The notes: a model not told the origin generated them from the letters alone. Shown: positions 36,611-47,198, counted from the stretch's first letter. The stretch is DNA of 64,000 nucleotides from Pandoraea bronchicola (GCF_902459805.1 NZ_CABPST010000001.1:682001-746000); one strand, 5' to 3'. Made by a program: numbers and translations.

Positions 36611-36976
36611 TGTCTCTCCTCGGAACTGCCTCCTTCGGGCAGCAACCCGGGACGGTGCCGTTACGGCACTGTCCCGCCTCTTGATTCGGCGCCATCGAGA
36701 CGCCTCGAATCGTGGCTCACTGCGAACGCCCCTCTTTCGGGGGTCTGCCTACAGCGAGGACCGGCGGCGATCTGCACAGAGGCCGCATGCCGGCATGCGA
36801 ACTTGCGCGACGCGTGCGAGACGCTTGCGGGCTGCGCTCGGCAGCCCCGGCCACGATTCGGCGTGTAGTATTGGCGTTTGCCCATTGCGCCACAAGCGCG
36901 GAACTACGCAGATCCGCTACGTGCTACTACGTAGCCAAATGCTGTGACATACGGCATTGCAGGCTTTTCGAACGCC
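36611..36976. promoter_or_regulatory. Divergent cstA/histidine kinase intergenic region
   Basis: 366 bases between divergent units. The main signal is the perfect inverted repeat at 36916-36935. No clear paired promoter boxes are visible; the region near cstA is GC-rich and contains no gene I can support. Confidence 0.4.
36916..36935. promoter_or_regulatory. Perfect inverted repeat, candidate operator of the downstream two-component system
   Basis: GCTACGT-N6-ACGTAGC is a perfect 7-bp inverted repeat, 41 bases before the kinase start; a further ACTACG lies at 36903-36908. NarL-type regulators bind such short inverted heptamers, so this may be the site of the regulator encoded at 38359. Confidence 0.5.
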
Positions 36977-38362
36977 ATGAATCTCCGACAGAAATTTTTC
37001 GTCCTGGCGCTGTTACCGGTCGCGCTGGCGATGGTCGCCATTGCGCTGGCCGTACGACATCAAGGCAACGAGCTTTCGCGCGCGCAGCACGACGCCGTGC
37101 AAACCACATCGCTGGCCAGCAAGCGGGCCGAGCTGCTGCATTACGTGGGTCTTGCGCGCAATGCCATTGAACCGCTGTACAACGGCCCCGACACTCCCGC
37201 CGCGCGCGAGCAGGCCCTCGCCACCCTCGCCCGCATGGAGTTCGGCAAGGACGGCTACTTCTTCGTCTACGATCTCGAAGGCCGCAGCCTGATGCACCCG
37301 CGTCAACCAGAGCTTGTCGGCCACAACCTCTGGTCGCTCAAGGACGCGTCGGGCGCCCCCACGATCCAACGCCTGATCGCGGCTGCGCGCGCGGGCGGGG
37401 GCTACGTGCAGTACGCATGGGATAAGCCGTCCCGCCAGCAAATGACACCGAAGCTCGGCTACGTCATTGCCCTGCCGCGCTGGAACTGGATGATCGGTAC
37501 GGGCATTTATCTCGACGATGTCGAAGCCACACTGCGTGAGTCGGACGAGCGGGCGCAGGAGAACATCGACCGTACCCTGATCTGGATTACGCTCATCGCG
37601 TCATCGTGTCTGGCGATCGTGGGTCTGTGCGGGCTCGTCGTGAACATCACCGAACTCAAGACCGCCGACGCGAAGCTGCGTCAACTGGCGCGTCAGGTCG
37701 TGGAGTCGCAGGAACTGGAGCGCTCGCGTATTTCGCGCGAGTTGCACGACGGCATCAGCCAGCTCCTTGTCTCGGTCAAGCTGCTGCTCGAGTCGGCATC
37801 GATGCGTCTGCCGGGTTCACCCGCCGCGGCCAGCACCACGCTGGGCGTTGCCATCGAGCGGCTGAACGGCACGCTCGGCGAGGTGCGCCGGATCTCGCAG
37901 GCGCTGCGCCCGGCCATGCTCGACGATCTCGGGCTGGCCGCCGCCATCGATCAGCTCGCGCGGGAGTTCGGCTCACACGCAGGGCTTCCCGTCGAAATGA
38001 CGGTCGAAGGCGACGCGCCTGTTCTCGACGACAACATCAAGACGATGCTCTACCGCATCGCGCAAGAGTCGCTGACCAACATCGAGCGCCATGCGCAGGC
38101 GTCGCACGTCTCGATCCTGCTGATCTTCAAATCCGACGGCATTCATCTGTCGATTGCCGACAACGGGCGCGGTTTCGATGTGACCGACGTGCACCACGAT
38201 CCCAGCCACGGCATTGGCCTGCGCAACATGCGCGAGCGTCTCGATGCCGTCGGCGGCGTGCTCGGCATTCAGTCATGGCCCGGCCTCACCACCATCAGCG
38301 CGTGGGTACCCCTCACGCCCGCCGCGGTGAAAGCGGCGCTTCGCGCAACCACACGCAAATGA
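36977..38362 (+). CDS. Cache-domain sensor histidine kinase (NarX/UhpB type)
   Basis: A 461-residue membrane kinase. A transmembrane segment at about 7-25 is followed by a periplasmic single Cache domain (about 30-195; MEFGKDGYFFVYDLEGRSLMHP and YVIALPRWNWMIGTGIYLDD are typical sCache_2), then a second membrane segment (about 207-228). The HisKA_3 domain has His257 in ISRELHDGISQLL, and the ATPase domain has RIAQESLTNIERHA, DNGRGF and GIGLRNMRERL. sCache domains often sense small carboxylates; the signal here is inferred only. Its stop overlaps the regulator start (ATGA). Confidence 0.93.
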   Translation: MNLRQKFFVLALLPVALAMVAIALAVRHQGNELSRAQHDAVQTTSLASKRAELLHYVGLARNAIEPLYNGPDTPAAREQALATLARMEFGKDGYFFVYDLEGRSLMHPRQPELVGHNLWSLKDASGAPTIQRLIAAARAGGGYVQYAWDKPSRQQMTPKLGYVIALPRWNWMIGTGIYLDDVEATLRESDERAQENIDRTLIWITLIASSCLAIVGLCGLVVNITELKTADAKLRQLARQVVESQELERSRISRELHDGISQLLVSVKLLLESASMRLPGSPAAASTTLGVAIERLNGTLGEVRRISQALRPAMLDDLGLAAAIDQLAREFGSHAGLPVEMTVEGDAPVLDDNIKTMLYRIAQESLTNIERHAQASHVSILLIFKSDGIHLSIADNGRGFDVTDVHHDPSHGIGLRNMRERLDAVGGVLGIQSWPGLTTISAWVPLTPAAVKAALRATTRK

Positions 38363-38991
38363 TGCAAGCTCATCCCATCCGATTGCTTTTGATCGACGAT
38401 CACCCGCTCGTACGCGACGGACTGCGTGCGCGCTTCGATGCCTCTCCCAATCTTCAGGTCGTGGGAGAAGCGGGCAACGCGCAGGAGGCGCTCATGCGGG
38501 CGACGACATCGTCGCCGGATCTCGCGTTGATGGACATCAGCATGCGCGGCACAAATGGCATCGAACTGACGGCGCAGTTTCGCGAGCAGTTTCCGCACAT
38601 CGCCGTATTGATACTCTCGATGCACGACAACGCCGAGTATGTGCGTCAGGCCGTGCGTGCCGGTGCACGCGGCTACGTGCTCAAGGACGCACCTGCGCAC
38701 GAGATCGTGACCGCCATCGAACGCGTAGCGCGCGGCGACGCCTACTACAGCGCCGCCATTGCCGCGCGCGTGGTGCAGGCCTCGACTTCGCATGCCCCCA
38801 TCGATTCGCTCACGCCCCGAGAACGGGAAATCCTCACGCGTATCGCGCGCGGACTGGCAAACAAGCAGATTGCGACGGAAATGGATTTGTCGGTCCGGAC
38901 AGTGGAGACACACCGGCTCAATATCAAGCGCAAGCTCGGCATCGAAGGGCAAGCCGAGTTGATCAAGTTCGCGGTGGAGAATCGGCTGTGA
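38359..38991 (+). CDS. NarL/FixJ-family response regulator
   Basis: A 210-residue regulator coupled to the kinase by a four-base overlap (two adjacent ATG codons, 38359 and 38362). The receiver has acidic DD at 13-14, phospho-acceptor Asp59 and Lys in VLKDAP; the LuxR-type helix-turn-helix at about 145-205 carries LTPREREILTRIARGLANKQIATEMDLSVRTVETH. It is followed closely by the toxin-antitoxin genes on the other strand, with no clear terminator. The adjacent divergent cstA-ybdD operon is the most likely local target (inference). Confidence 0.94.
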   Translation: MMQAHPIRLLLIDDHPLVRDGLRARFDASPNLQVVGEAGNAQEALMRATTSSPDLALMDISMRGTNGIELTAQFREQFPHIAVLILSMHDNAEYVRQAVRAGARGYVLKDAPAHEIVTAIERVARGDAYYSAAIAARVVQASTSHAPIDSLTPREREILTRIARGLANKQIATEMDLSVRTVETHRLNIKRKLGIEGQAELIKFAVENRL

Positions 38992-39024
38992 CGCAACGCG
39001 GCGTTCTTACGCGCCTTCATGAGA

Positions 39025-39468
39025 TCACGTGCGGAATCCATCACGGGATCCATGCTGAAAGGGGTTGTACACCTCCACACCAGTATTGGAGAAATCCTTG
39101 ACGTTGCGCGTCACTACGATGAGCTTGTGAACTAGCGCGGTCGCAGCGATCAGCTTGTCGATGGGATGTTGTTGATGGGGGACTCGCAGACGGGCCCACA
39201 TGTTGCAGACGCTCAAATCAACGGGGAGAATCTGCTCCAAAAAATCGCGATGCACCGTCGTCACCCAATTGTCGACAAGCGTCGCCTGACGCGGATCGTT
39301 GCGGTAACGGAGCAAGAGCGCCCCGCGTCGTAATTCCCCAAGCGTGATGACCGACAGGTAGCGGGGTATCGCGTTTTGCGTCGTGTGACGAATGAATCGT
39401 TGCACCCCAACGTCGCCCCCACCCAGTTTCCTGCACTCACTGATCACGTTCGTATCAAGCAGATACAT
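39025..39468 (-). CDS. PIN-domain toxin (FitB/VapC-like)
   Basis: PIN-domain toxins are Mg-dependent RNases that stop translation when free of their antitoxin. The ATG at 39468 gives 147 residues starting MYLLDTNVISE; a TTG at 39489 overlapping the antitoxin stop would add seven. The acidic residues lie in LLDTNVISE (Asp near 5), ITLGELRRG, and IDKLIAATA with NVKDF near the end. The length and RRG motif resemble FitB. It is encoded directly after its antitoxin. Confidence 0.9.
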   Translation of the reverse strand: MYLLDTNVISECRKLGGGDVGVQRFIRHTTQNAIPRYLSVITLGELRRGALLLRYRNDPRQATLVDNWVTTVHRDFLEQILPVDLSVCNMWARLRVPHQQHPIDKLIAATALVHKLIVVTRNVKDFSNTGVEVYNPFQHGSRDGFRT

Positions 39469-39485
39469 TGCGGGACTCGACTGGC

Positions 39486-39692
39486 TCAATTGCCACGCTC
39501 GAAATCACTATCGAGTCCGACATTAGGGAAGTTCATGATCGCTTCTCCAATGCACCGAAACCCTGGAACTCTCGCCACGTTATCCAGAATCGCCAGCACC
39601 TCTGCCTCCGGCGTTCTGTCATGCAGCGCCGCGCGAGACCGGATCGATCTCATCAGCGGCTCATCAATCCCCTCAATCAGCATCATGTGCAT
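39486..39692 (-). CDS. FitA-like antitoxin
   Basis: A 68-residue partner of the PIN toxin. The N-terminus reads as a ribbon-helix-helix DNA-binding fold (EPLMRSIRSRAALHDRTPEAEVLAILDNV), as in FitA, and the C-terminal part (about 40-68) would bind the toxin. GAGAGAGG precedes the ATG at 39692. Antitoxins of this kind usually repress their own operon, with an operator in the 140 bases upstream; no clear repeat is seen there. Confidence 0.87.
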   Translation of the reverse strand: MHMMLIEGIDEPLMRSIRSRAALHDRTPEAEVLAILDNVARVPGFRCIGEAIMNFPNVGLDSDFERGN

Positions 39693-39833
39693 AAGCGCCT
39701 CTCTCCGTACTTAACCAGAAATCGCCGTCCGAATCGAACACCCGAACCCCAGGAGAAATGCTAGCACCGGAGAACTTTCGAAAACCGGCCAGAACCTTGT
39801 CCGGCGCACCTTTCGGAATGATCACAAGGCAAT

Positions 39834-39866
39834 AAAAAATCCCACCGAAGTTTCCCTCGGTGGGAC
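39834..39866 (-). terminator. Intrinsic terminator after pckG
   Basis: A perfect 9-bp stem (39840-39848 with 39857-39865) is followed on the minus strand by TTTTTTATT. It lies about 85 bases past the pckG stop and insulates the toxin-antitoxin unit. Confidence 0.88.
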
Positions 39867-39949
39867 CACTGTGCGCACCGCCCTGGCGTTACCGGCGCAA
39901 CCGGCAATCACGCACGATCAGCGCGCCATCATGCTGACGATCAGACGAA

Positions 39950-41836
<1,887 letters not shown>

Positions 41837-42398
41837 GGGGGTTGTCTCCATGCAGAGTCTAGAAATCGATGCGGACGGCGAGCGTCCGTCGCGCGGGCAC
41901 CTTGGATCGCCGGGCGGCCCATCCGGTTGGGGATACCAGACAGGTGGAAATGCCCCGGCAATTACTGCGGGCGCGGTCAATCAGGGCGCTCGCAGGCTCG
42001 GGCCGCGTGAAGTGAGGCGCGTGTGGCGCGTCTTGCGACGCACGTAACAACACACGCGGGAAGGCAGGAGGCAACAGGCGCACCGATACGTGCGCTTCAG
42101 GCGTCTCGTTCACCAGATCCGGCTTGCGTTTGCGGGGTGGATTCGATTTTTTGCCATCGTGTTGAGGCGGTTTCGCCATGGTTGCCAGGACACCTGCCAT
42201 ACTATGCAAAACGAGGCGTCAGCATACCACCGCGCAAATCGCGCCGGTGCTGCGTCGCAACAAGGACGGCAGGGGATTTGCCCCGATAGACGCCGCCCAT
42301 GTCCACGACCAGAACGCCCGCCAGTGCGGCGGCCTCCGACAATTGTTCCGTCTGCGCAGGACTTTCCCGGTCCCGCGCCGATCCGATTACGTTTTGCC
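41837..42398. other. Divergent pckG/dehydrogenase intergenic region
   Basis: 562 bases with no gene I can support. Short open frames here have no family features. There are AT-rich patches at 42145-42160 and 42195-42215 (minus-strand TTTTGCATAGTATGG could hold a pckG -10 box), but no complete promoter or repeat is clear. Confidence 0.4.
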
Positions 42399-43409
42399 AT
42401 GAAAATTGCCATTCTCGACGACTATCAGGACGCCGTTCGCAAGCTCGACTGCTTCTCCCTGTTGGCCGGTCACGACGTCAAAGTCTTCAACAACACGGTC
42501 AAAGGCGTTGGGCAACTCACCGCCCGCGTCGGCGAAGCCGAAGTGCTCGTGCTGATTCGCGAGCGTACCGCCATCACGGCGCAGCTCATCGACAAACTGC
42601 CCCGTCTGCGGATCATCAGCCAGACCGGACGCGCCGGCAATCACATCGACATCGACGCCTGCACCGCCCGTGGCGTGGCCGTGCTCGAGGGCGTGGGCTC
42701 GCCCATCGCGCCGGCCGAACTCACCTGGGCGCTGATCATGGCCGCCCAGCGCCGCATTCCTCAATACGTCTCAAGCCTCAAGCACGGCGCCTGGCAACAA
42801 TCCGGCCTGAAGTCGTCGAGCATGCCACCGAACTTCGGTCTGGGTCAGGTGCTGCGCGGCCAGACGTTGGGTCTCTGGGGCTATGGCAAGATCGGCCGTC
42901 TCGTGGCGGGCTACGGCCGTGCGTTCGGCATGGAAGTGATGGTGTGGGGCCGTGAGGGGTCGCGTGAAGCCGCAGCGGCCGACGGCCTGCGCGTGGCGAA
43001 CAGCAAGGAAGAACTCTTCACGCAAAGCGATGTGCTGTCGCTGCATCTGCGCCTGAACGACGAGACGCGTCACCTCGTCAAGCTCGAAGATCTGCTGCAG
43101 ATGAAGCAGACCGCGCTGTTCGTCAACACGAGCCGGGCGGAACTGGTGGAAGAAAACGCGCTGATCACGGCACTCAATCGCGGCCGTCCGGGCATGGCGG
43201 CCATCGATGTCTTCGAGAGCGAGCCGATTCTGCAAGGCAACCCGCTGCTGCGCCTGGAGAATTGCGTGTGTACGCCGCACATCGGCTACGTCGAGCGTGA
43301 GAGCTACGAACTGTATTTCCGCGTGGCTTTCCAGAACATCGTCGACTTCCTGAACGGCGACCGCGCTCACGTTGCGAACCCGGCGGCACTGCTCGGGTTC
43401 GGCCGATAA
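42399..43409 (+). CDS. D-isomer-specific 2-hydroxyacid dehydrogenase family protein
   Basis: A 336-residue NAD(P)-dependent dehydrogenase. The ATG at 42399 gives MKIAILDDYQDAVRKL. The nucleotide-binding motif is GLWGYGKIGRLVAGYGRAFG; catalytic Arg in NTSRAELV, Glu in DVFESEP and His in CTPHIGYV are all present. Substrates in this family range from hydroxypyruvate and glyoxylate to phosphoglycerate; the start DDYQD and the length point to the hydroxypyruvate/glyoxylate reductase-like subgroup common in Burkholderiales, but the exact substrate is open. It ends two bases from the convergent patatin gene. Confidence 0.92.
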   Translation: MKIAILDDYQDAVRKLDCFSLLAGHDVKVFNNTVKGVGQLTARVGEAEVLVLIRERTAITAQLIDKLPRLRIISQTGRAGNHIDIDACTARGVAVLEGVGSPIAPAELTWALIMAAQRRIPQYVSSLKHGAWQQSGLKSSSMPPNFGLGQVLRGQTLGLWGYGKIGRLVAGYGRAFGMEVMVWGREGSREAAAADGLRVANSKEELFTQSDVLSLHLRLNDETRHLVKLEDLLQMKQTALFVNTSRAELVEENALITALNRGRPGMAAIDVFESEPILQGNPLLRLENCVCTPHIGYVERESYELYFRVAFQNIVDFLNGDRAHVANPAALLGFGR

Positions 43410-43411
43410 CG

Positions 43412-44311
43412 CTAGCGCCCTTTACCCCCATCGCAGCCCCTGTCAAGCCGGCGAGGCGCGCCCTGATTCATCGTATCCAGATGCCGCAGGAACGTCTCGC
43501 CGTCCTTTCGGCCCAATTCGAACGCCGGGCCCATCATGTCGGGGCGCGTGTAATCCCAACTGGAAATCGGTACGGGCACGGACGGCTGCACGTAAAGCCG
43601 GTCCTGCCCGGCGTGATGCTGCGTGAATATCTGCGGCCGCGGATAGCGCCGGGTCACCAGCACGAGCACTTGGCCGGGCGTGGCATCGAGCGCGTCGACG
43701 GGCACATTGTCGACCATGCCGCCATCGAGCACCGCCCGTCCACCGCGGCGCAAAATCGGCGTGAACGGCGGCGTGCATGACGATTGCAGCATCAGATCGG
43801 CCAGATCCTCGGTAGAGCGGCAGTCCTGCGCACGCACGAATTCTGGCGTGAAGCCGAGTTGCCGGGCAAGCGTCGGGTGCAGCGTGCGGCGTACATGCTT
43901 GTCGATGTTGTATGCCAACAGTCCTGCCGCCGTCGCCGTGCGCGGCCCGAGCCAGCGCGGGATGTGCGACACCCCCACACGAATTTCCGGCCCGGCGGCG
44001 AGCTTGTCGAGCTGGCCGTCATAGATGTCGAGCAGCGCCTGCCGATAAATGCGGTAATGCGGAAACACTCGCTCACGGCGCAGCAGATTCCCCCAGTACG
44101 CGTTCTTGCGATTCCCTGCAAGTGCCTGCCGGTAGTAATCCATGACCCAGTCCGACGCGCGCATGTGCAGCATGCACGCCGTGGCTGCGCCAGCCGATAT
44201 CCCGGTGATGACTCGCGGGCGCAGCGGCACGTCGCGCGCAACACGCTCCCAGAATCCCGCCTGCCACCAGCAACGGTTGCCGCCGCCGGCAAATACGATC
44301 TGATCGAACAC
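43412..44311 (-). CDS. Patatin-like phospholipase
   Basis: A 299-residue serine acyl hydrolase. The nucleophile elbow is GISAG with Ser39, the oxyanion glycine loop is GGGNRCWWQ at 9-17, and the catalytic Asp is in DGG at 196-198. The start is a GTG with GGGGGAG upstream. There is no signal peptide, so it is probably cytoplasmic and acts on membrane or storage lipids. The stop is only two bases from the stop of the convergent dehydrogenase gene, with no terminator between. Confidence 0.9.
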   Translation of the reverse strand: MFDQIVFAGGGNRCWWQAGFWERVARDVPLRPRVITGISAGAATACMLHMRASDWVMDYYRQALAGNRKNAYWGNLLRRERVFPHYRIYRQALLDIYDGQLDKLAAGPEIRVGVSHIPRWLGPRTATAAGLLAYNIDKHVRRTLHPTLARQLGFTPEFVRAQDCRSTEDLADLMLQSSCTPPFTPILRRGGRAVLDGGMVDNVPVDALDATPGQVLVLVTRRYPRPQIFTQHHAGQDRLYVQPSVPVPISSWDYTRPDMMGPAFELGRKDGETFLRHLDTMNQGAPRRLDRGCDGGKGR

Positions 44312-44385
44312 TTGGTCTCCCCCGGTGGTATCGCATTCTCTACGCTTTGGACGCCATCCGCGCCGAACGCCTCGAAGCGGAACGC

Positions 44386-44787
44386 TTACAACAGCGCGTA
44401 GGTAGTGGTGGCATGTACGGCCATCTTGCCCGACACATCGAAAATCTCGATCTCGCCGAACACCAGATTCTTGCCGCGACGCAGAATCCGCGCGATCACG
44501 CGCAGATCGCCCTCGCTCACCGGGCGCATGAACTGCGTGTTGAGCGTGACGGTCGTCATCGGCTCGAAGCCACCGAGCGCGGCGCTGAGCGCGACCACCA
44601 TCGCCGTGTCAGCCACCGCCATGAACACCTGCCCGCAAATGACGCCGCCGCCGTGTTTGAATGCGGGGTCGAACGGCAATCGCAATTCGCTTTGCTCCGG
44701 CCCGGTCGCCTCGACTTGCAGATTGAGTTGCCGCACCCACGGCGAGACGAGTCCATCGAGCATTTCCTGCGCTTGCACCAGCTCCAT
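44386..44787 (-). CDS. PaaI-type hotdog-fold thioesterase
   Basis: A 133-residue acyl-CoA thioesterase of the hotdog fold. The ATG at 44787 has GGAGG nine bases upstream. The conserved active-site segment is HGGGVICGQVFMAVADTAM, followed by TTVTLNTQFMRPVSEGDL. Such enzymes release CoA from aromatic or medium acyl thioesters; the substrate is unknown. It lies 74 bases upstream of the patatin gene on the same strand, so the two could be co-transcribed. Confidence 0.9.
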   Translation of the reverse strand: MELVQAQEMLDGLVSPWVRQLNLQVEATGPEQSELRLPFDPAFKHGGGVICGQVFMAVADTAMVVALSAALGGFEPMTTVTLNTQFMRPVSEGDLRVIARILRRGKNLVFGEIEIFDVSGKMAVHATTTYALL

Positions 44788-44830
44788 CCTGAGCATCCTC
44801 CGGTTTCGTTGTGACGCCGATGATAGCCCC

Positions 44831-44865
44831 AAAACAGCAGCGCCACCCGGTAAGGGGTGGCGCTG
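44831..44865 (-). terminator. Terminator after the repeat-containing secreted protein
   Basis: An 11-bp stem (44838-44848 with 44855-44865) is followed on the minus strand by TTTT after a CTG spacer. It separates the secreted-protein gene from the thioesterase gene. Confidence 0.75.
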
Positions 44866-44898
44866 ACGTCATGCGTGCGAACCGTAATCAGCGGCAAC

Positions 44899-45486
44899 TC
44901 ATCCGTTCGTCTTGTCCTGATGAATCTTATGGTTCTGATGATTTTCACGGTGCTGGATGCCGGCCTGCTCACCCGCGCTCACATGACCGTTCTTGCCCGC
45001 GCGAGCTTCGGCGCTATCGACATGGGCCTGCCCGCGCTCAAGGTTGCCGGCCTGACGATTGTTCAGCGTACCGGCGGCTTGCCCCTGAGCAATGCGCTTT
45101 TCCTGATTGACGTTACGTTGCACGTCGGCCTGCATGCGCTCCGACGACTTCGACGTGGGATTCCCCACCCGGCCGTTGTGCTTGAGCTGATCGATCTTCG
45201 CGCTCTCCTTGTTCTGCGCGTTCGCGATGCGGGCCTTCTCCGCTGCCGTGTCACCCGTGTGATCAGCATGGGCCTGCATACGATCGATCTTTGCCTCGCC
45301 CTTCTCGAGACTCGACGCTTCCTTCGTCGTCAGTTGACCGCTCTTCAGCCCGTTCTCGATGCGCTGTTGCTGGTTGACGTCGCGCGCCGTCTCGGTCGTG
45401 GTGTTTTGCGCAAACGCCTGCGAGGCGAACACACCGCCGAGCGCAACGGTCACGGCGCTGAGGATCAGAGTTTTACGAACGTTCAT
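44899..45486 (-). CDS. Secreted protein with an internal duplication, unknown function
   Basis: The ATG at 45486 with AAGGA upstream gives 195 residues. A signal peptide at 1-26 ends in ASQAFA. The mature protein is hydrophilic and rich in Gln, Asn, Lys, His and Ala, and consists of two related halves offset by 89 residues: 37-106 (VNQQQRI, GLKSGQLTTKEASSLEKGEAKID) and 126-195 (VNQEKRI, GQAAGTLNNRQAGNLERGQAHVD). It looks helical, with no cysteine and no enzyme motif. Relatives occur in Burkholderiales as hypothetical proteins. A stress or metal-related periplasmic role is possible but unsupported. Confidence 0.85.
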   Translation of the reverse strand: MNVRKTLILSAVTVALGGVFASQAFAQNTTTETARDVNQQQRIENGLKSGQLTTKEASSLEKGEAKIDRMQAHADHTGDTAAEKARIANAQNKESAKIDQLKHNGRVGNPTSKSSERMQADVQRNVNQEKRIAQGQAAGTLNNRQAGNLERGQAHVDSAEARAGKNGHVSAGEQAGIQHRENHQNHKIHQDKTNG

Positions 45487-45869
45487 GATGGAATCCTTAT
45501 TGACTTTGGCAGTGCTTTCAAAATTCCCGAACACGATTTGGAGAATGCGTACTCAGGAAACTGGCGGGACCGGAGCCGTTGGCGGGATTGCCAGCGAATG
45601 ACCGCGTCCTTATGCGGATTAACGAAGCGGACGAGCGCTGCGCCGACAGCCATCGTGTAACCGGGCAGTCCGAAAAGTAACGGCTTGTAATCTCCTCGCG
45701 CCGCCTGGCGCGCGCTATGTCCCTGAATTCGTTCAGACAGCCGCAGACAGCGCCGTAACGATTTGATACAGTGGTGCCCATTTGGCCGGCACGCCCTACC
45801 GTCGCGCGCCCCCCGATATCTTTCATCCCCCCCATACGCGAACTAGCAAGCCAAGAAGGAGCCTTCACC
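45487..45869. other. Divergent intergenic region before doxX
   Basis: 383 bases between divergent genes. TTGATACAGT at about 45756-45765 and an AT-rich patch near 45500-45540 are the only promoter-like parts, and no full -35/-10 pair is evident. I see no gene or repeat here. Confidence 0.35.
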
Positions 45870-46277
45870 ATGCAGAGCACCAGAGACGACCTCGGCAAAC
45901 TGATCTTGCGACTCACCCTCGGCATCCTGCTGCTGTTTCACGGCGTCAGTAAGGTGATCAACGGGGTCGGCTTCATCGAGGGCATGATCACGTCGCACGG
46001 CCTGCCGGGTTTTCTCGCCTATGGCGCCTACCTGGGTGAGGTGCTCGCACCGGTGCTGCTGATTCTCGGCGTACTCACCCGTCTGGGCGGCTTGCTTGTC
46101 GTGGGCAACATGCTCGTCGCCTTCTCGCTGGTCCACCTGGGCCAACTCGGCGACCTCGCGAAAACGGGCGGCTGGGCGCTGGAGCTGCAAGGCTTCTATC
46201 TGGTCGCGGGCCTGTGCGTCATTCTCTTCGGCGCTGGCCGCTACAGCGTGTCCGGCGGCCGTGGCGCCTGGGACTGA
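45870..46277 (+). CDS. DoxX family membrane protein
   Basis: A 135-residue inner-membrane protein with four hydrophobic segments. The motif RLTLGILLLFHGVSKVINGVG is the DoxX N-terminal signature, followed by LGEVLAPVLLILGVLTRLGGL. AAGAAGGAG precedes the ATG at 45870. DoxX proteins are linked to redox or thiol stress in several bacteria, but the biochemical activity of this subgroup is not established. Confidence 0.9.
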   Translation: MQSTRDDLGKLILRLTLGILLLFHGVSKVINGVGFIEGMITSHGLPGFLAYGAYLGEVLAPVLLILGVLTRLGGLLVVGNMLVAFSLVHLGQLGDLAKTGGWALELQGFYLVAGLCVILFGAGRYSVSGGRGAWD

Positions 46278-46511
46278 TCGAAAGACAGGATCCATCGGGA
46301 ACCGGCCCGCGAACGCCCCATCGCGTCGAAGGTCGTGACGGCCCGCCCCTGCCGAATGCCGGCACGGGCGGGCCGAGTCGTTTCGGAATGTTGCATACGC
46401 GGGCGTCGGTAACGTGGGGTAATACGGCGGTTGCACTTTGCAACCTGTTCAGCGTGGCGATGGCTTACTCTGAAATTGCCAATTCCGGCAGTATCAACAG
46501 GAGTCAACACC

Positions 46512-47072
46512 ATGCGCAAACTGAAGATCGCCGCCGCGTCGGCAATTCTCGTCGCCACCTCGATGTTCGGCGTCGCCCATGCCGCAGACGCCACTGCGCC
46601 GGCCACGGGTCCGCACGCTGCAATGCACCATATGCGCGGCGAACACGGTCCCTGGGGGCTCGGTGACATTCGCAAACTGCACGATCAGTTGAAGCTCGAC
46701 GCGCAGCAGGAACAAGCCTGGCAGCAGGCGGTGAACACGTCGAAGCAGAATCACGACGCCATGCGCAAGAACGGCGAACAGTTCGGTCAGATGATCGCGC
46801 AAGCGAAGGACCAGCAGGTGCTCGATCTGGCCGGTATGCGTGCCGCACGCGAGAAGGTATTCGATCAGAACCGTCAGCTTCGCAGTCAGACGGAAGATGC
46901 GTGGCTGAACGTGTACAACGGGCTGAACAACGATCAGAAAATTCTGGTGAGCAACGCGATCAAGGCGCGCTGGGCCAAGATGAAGGCCTGGCATGATAAG
47001 GCGATGCAGCATCGCGGTCAGATGCACAAGGGCGCGCCGGCAACGCCAGCGCCGGCCAGTCAAGCACAATAA
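46512..47072 (+). CDS. Spy/CpxP-like periplasmic protein
   Basis: The ATG at 46512 with AGGAG upstream gives 186 residues. A signal peptide ends at VAHA (24). The mature protein is all-helical and rich in Met, His, Gln and Lys, with QLKLDAQQEQAWQQ near 60 and a later LNNDQKILVSNAI, resembling the LTxxQ motifs of Spy/CpxP in weakened form. Spy is a periplasmic chaperone and CpxP an envelope-stress adaptor. The tail is Pro/Ala-rich. A terminator follows at 47119. Confidence 0.8.
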   Translation: MRKLKIAAASAILVATSMFGVAHAADATAPATGPHAAMHHMRGEHGPWGLGDIRKLHDQLKLDAQQEQAWQQAVNTSKQNHDAMRKNGEQFGQMIAQAKDQQVLDLAGMRAAREKVFDQNRQLRSQTEDAWLNVYNGLNNDQKILVSNAIKARWAKMKAWHDKAMQHRGQMHKGAPATPAPASQAQ

Positions 47073-47118
47073 GCGCGAGGCCAGCGCCGCCGGGCACAAC
47101 GGCCCGGCATGCCGTGAG

Positions 47119-47162
47119 ACGCCCGGTCCCTGCCGTCATGCAGGGGCCGGGCGTTTTTTATT
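47119..47162 (+). terminator. Intrinsic terminator after the Spy-like gene
   Basis: A 14-bp stem with one G-U pair (47119-47132 with 47141-47154) is followed by TTTTTTATT on the plus strand. Confidence 0.9.
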
Positions 47163-47198
47163 GCCGCAAGAATGCCGGCCGACGGCGCCCAGGAGCAA

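Noticed and set aside
39693-39833. tRNA-like stretch with a GTTCGATTC element upstream of the toxin-antitoxin genes
   Set aside because: Only the T-loop-like part is present; there is no matching acceptor, D or anticodon stem, so it is not a tRNA or a clear attachment site.
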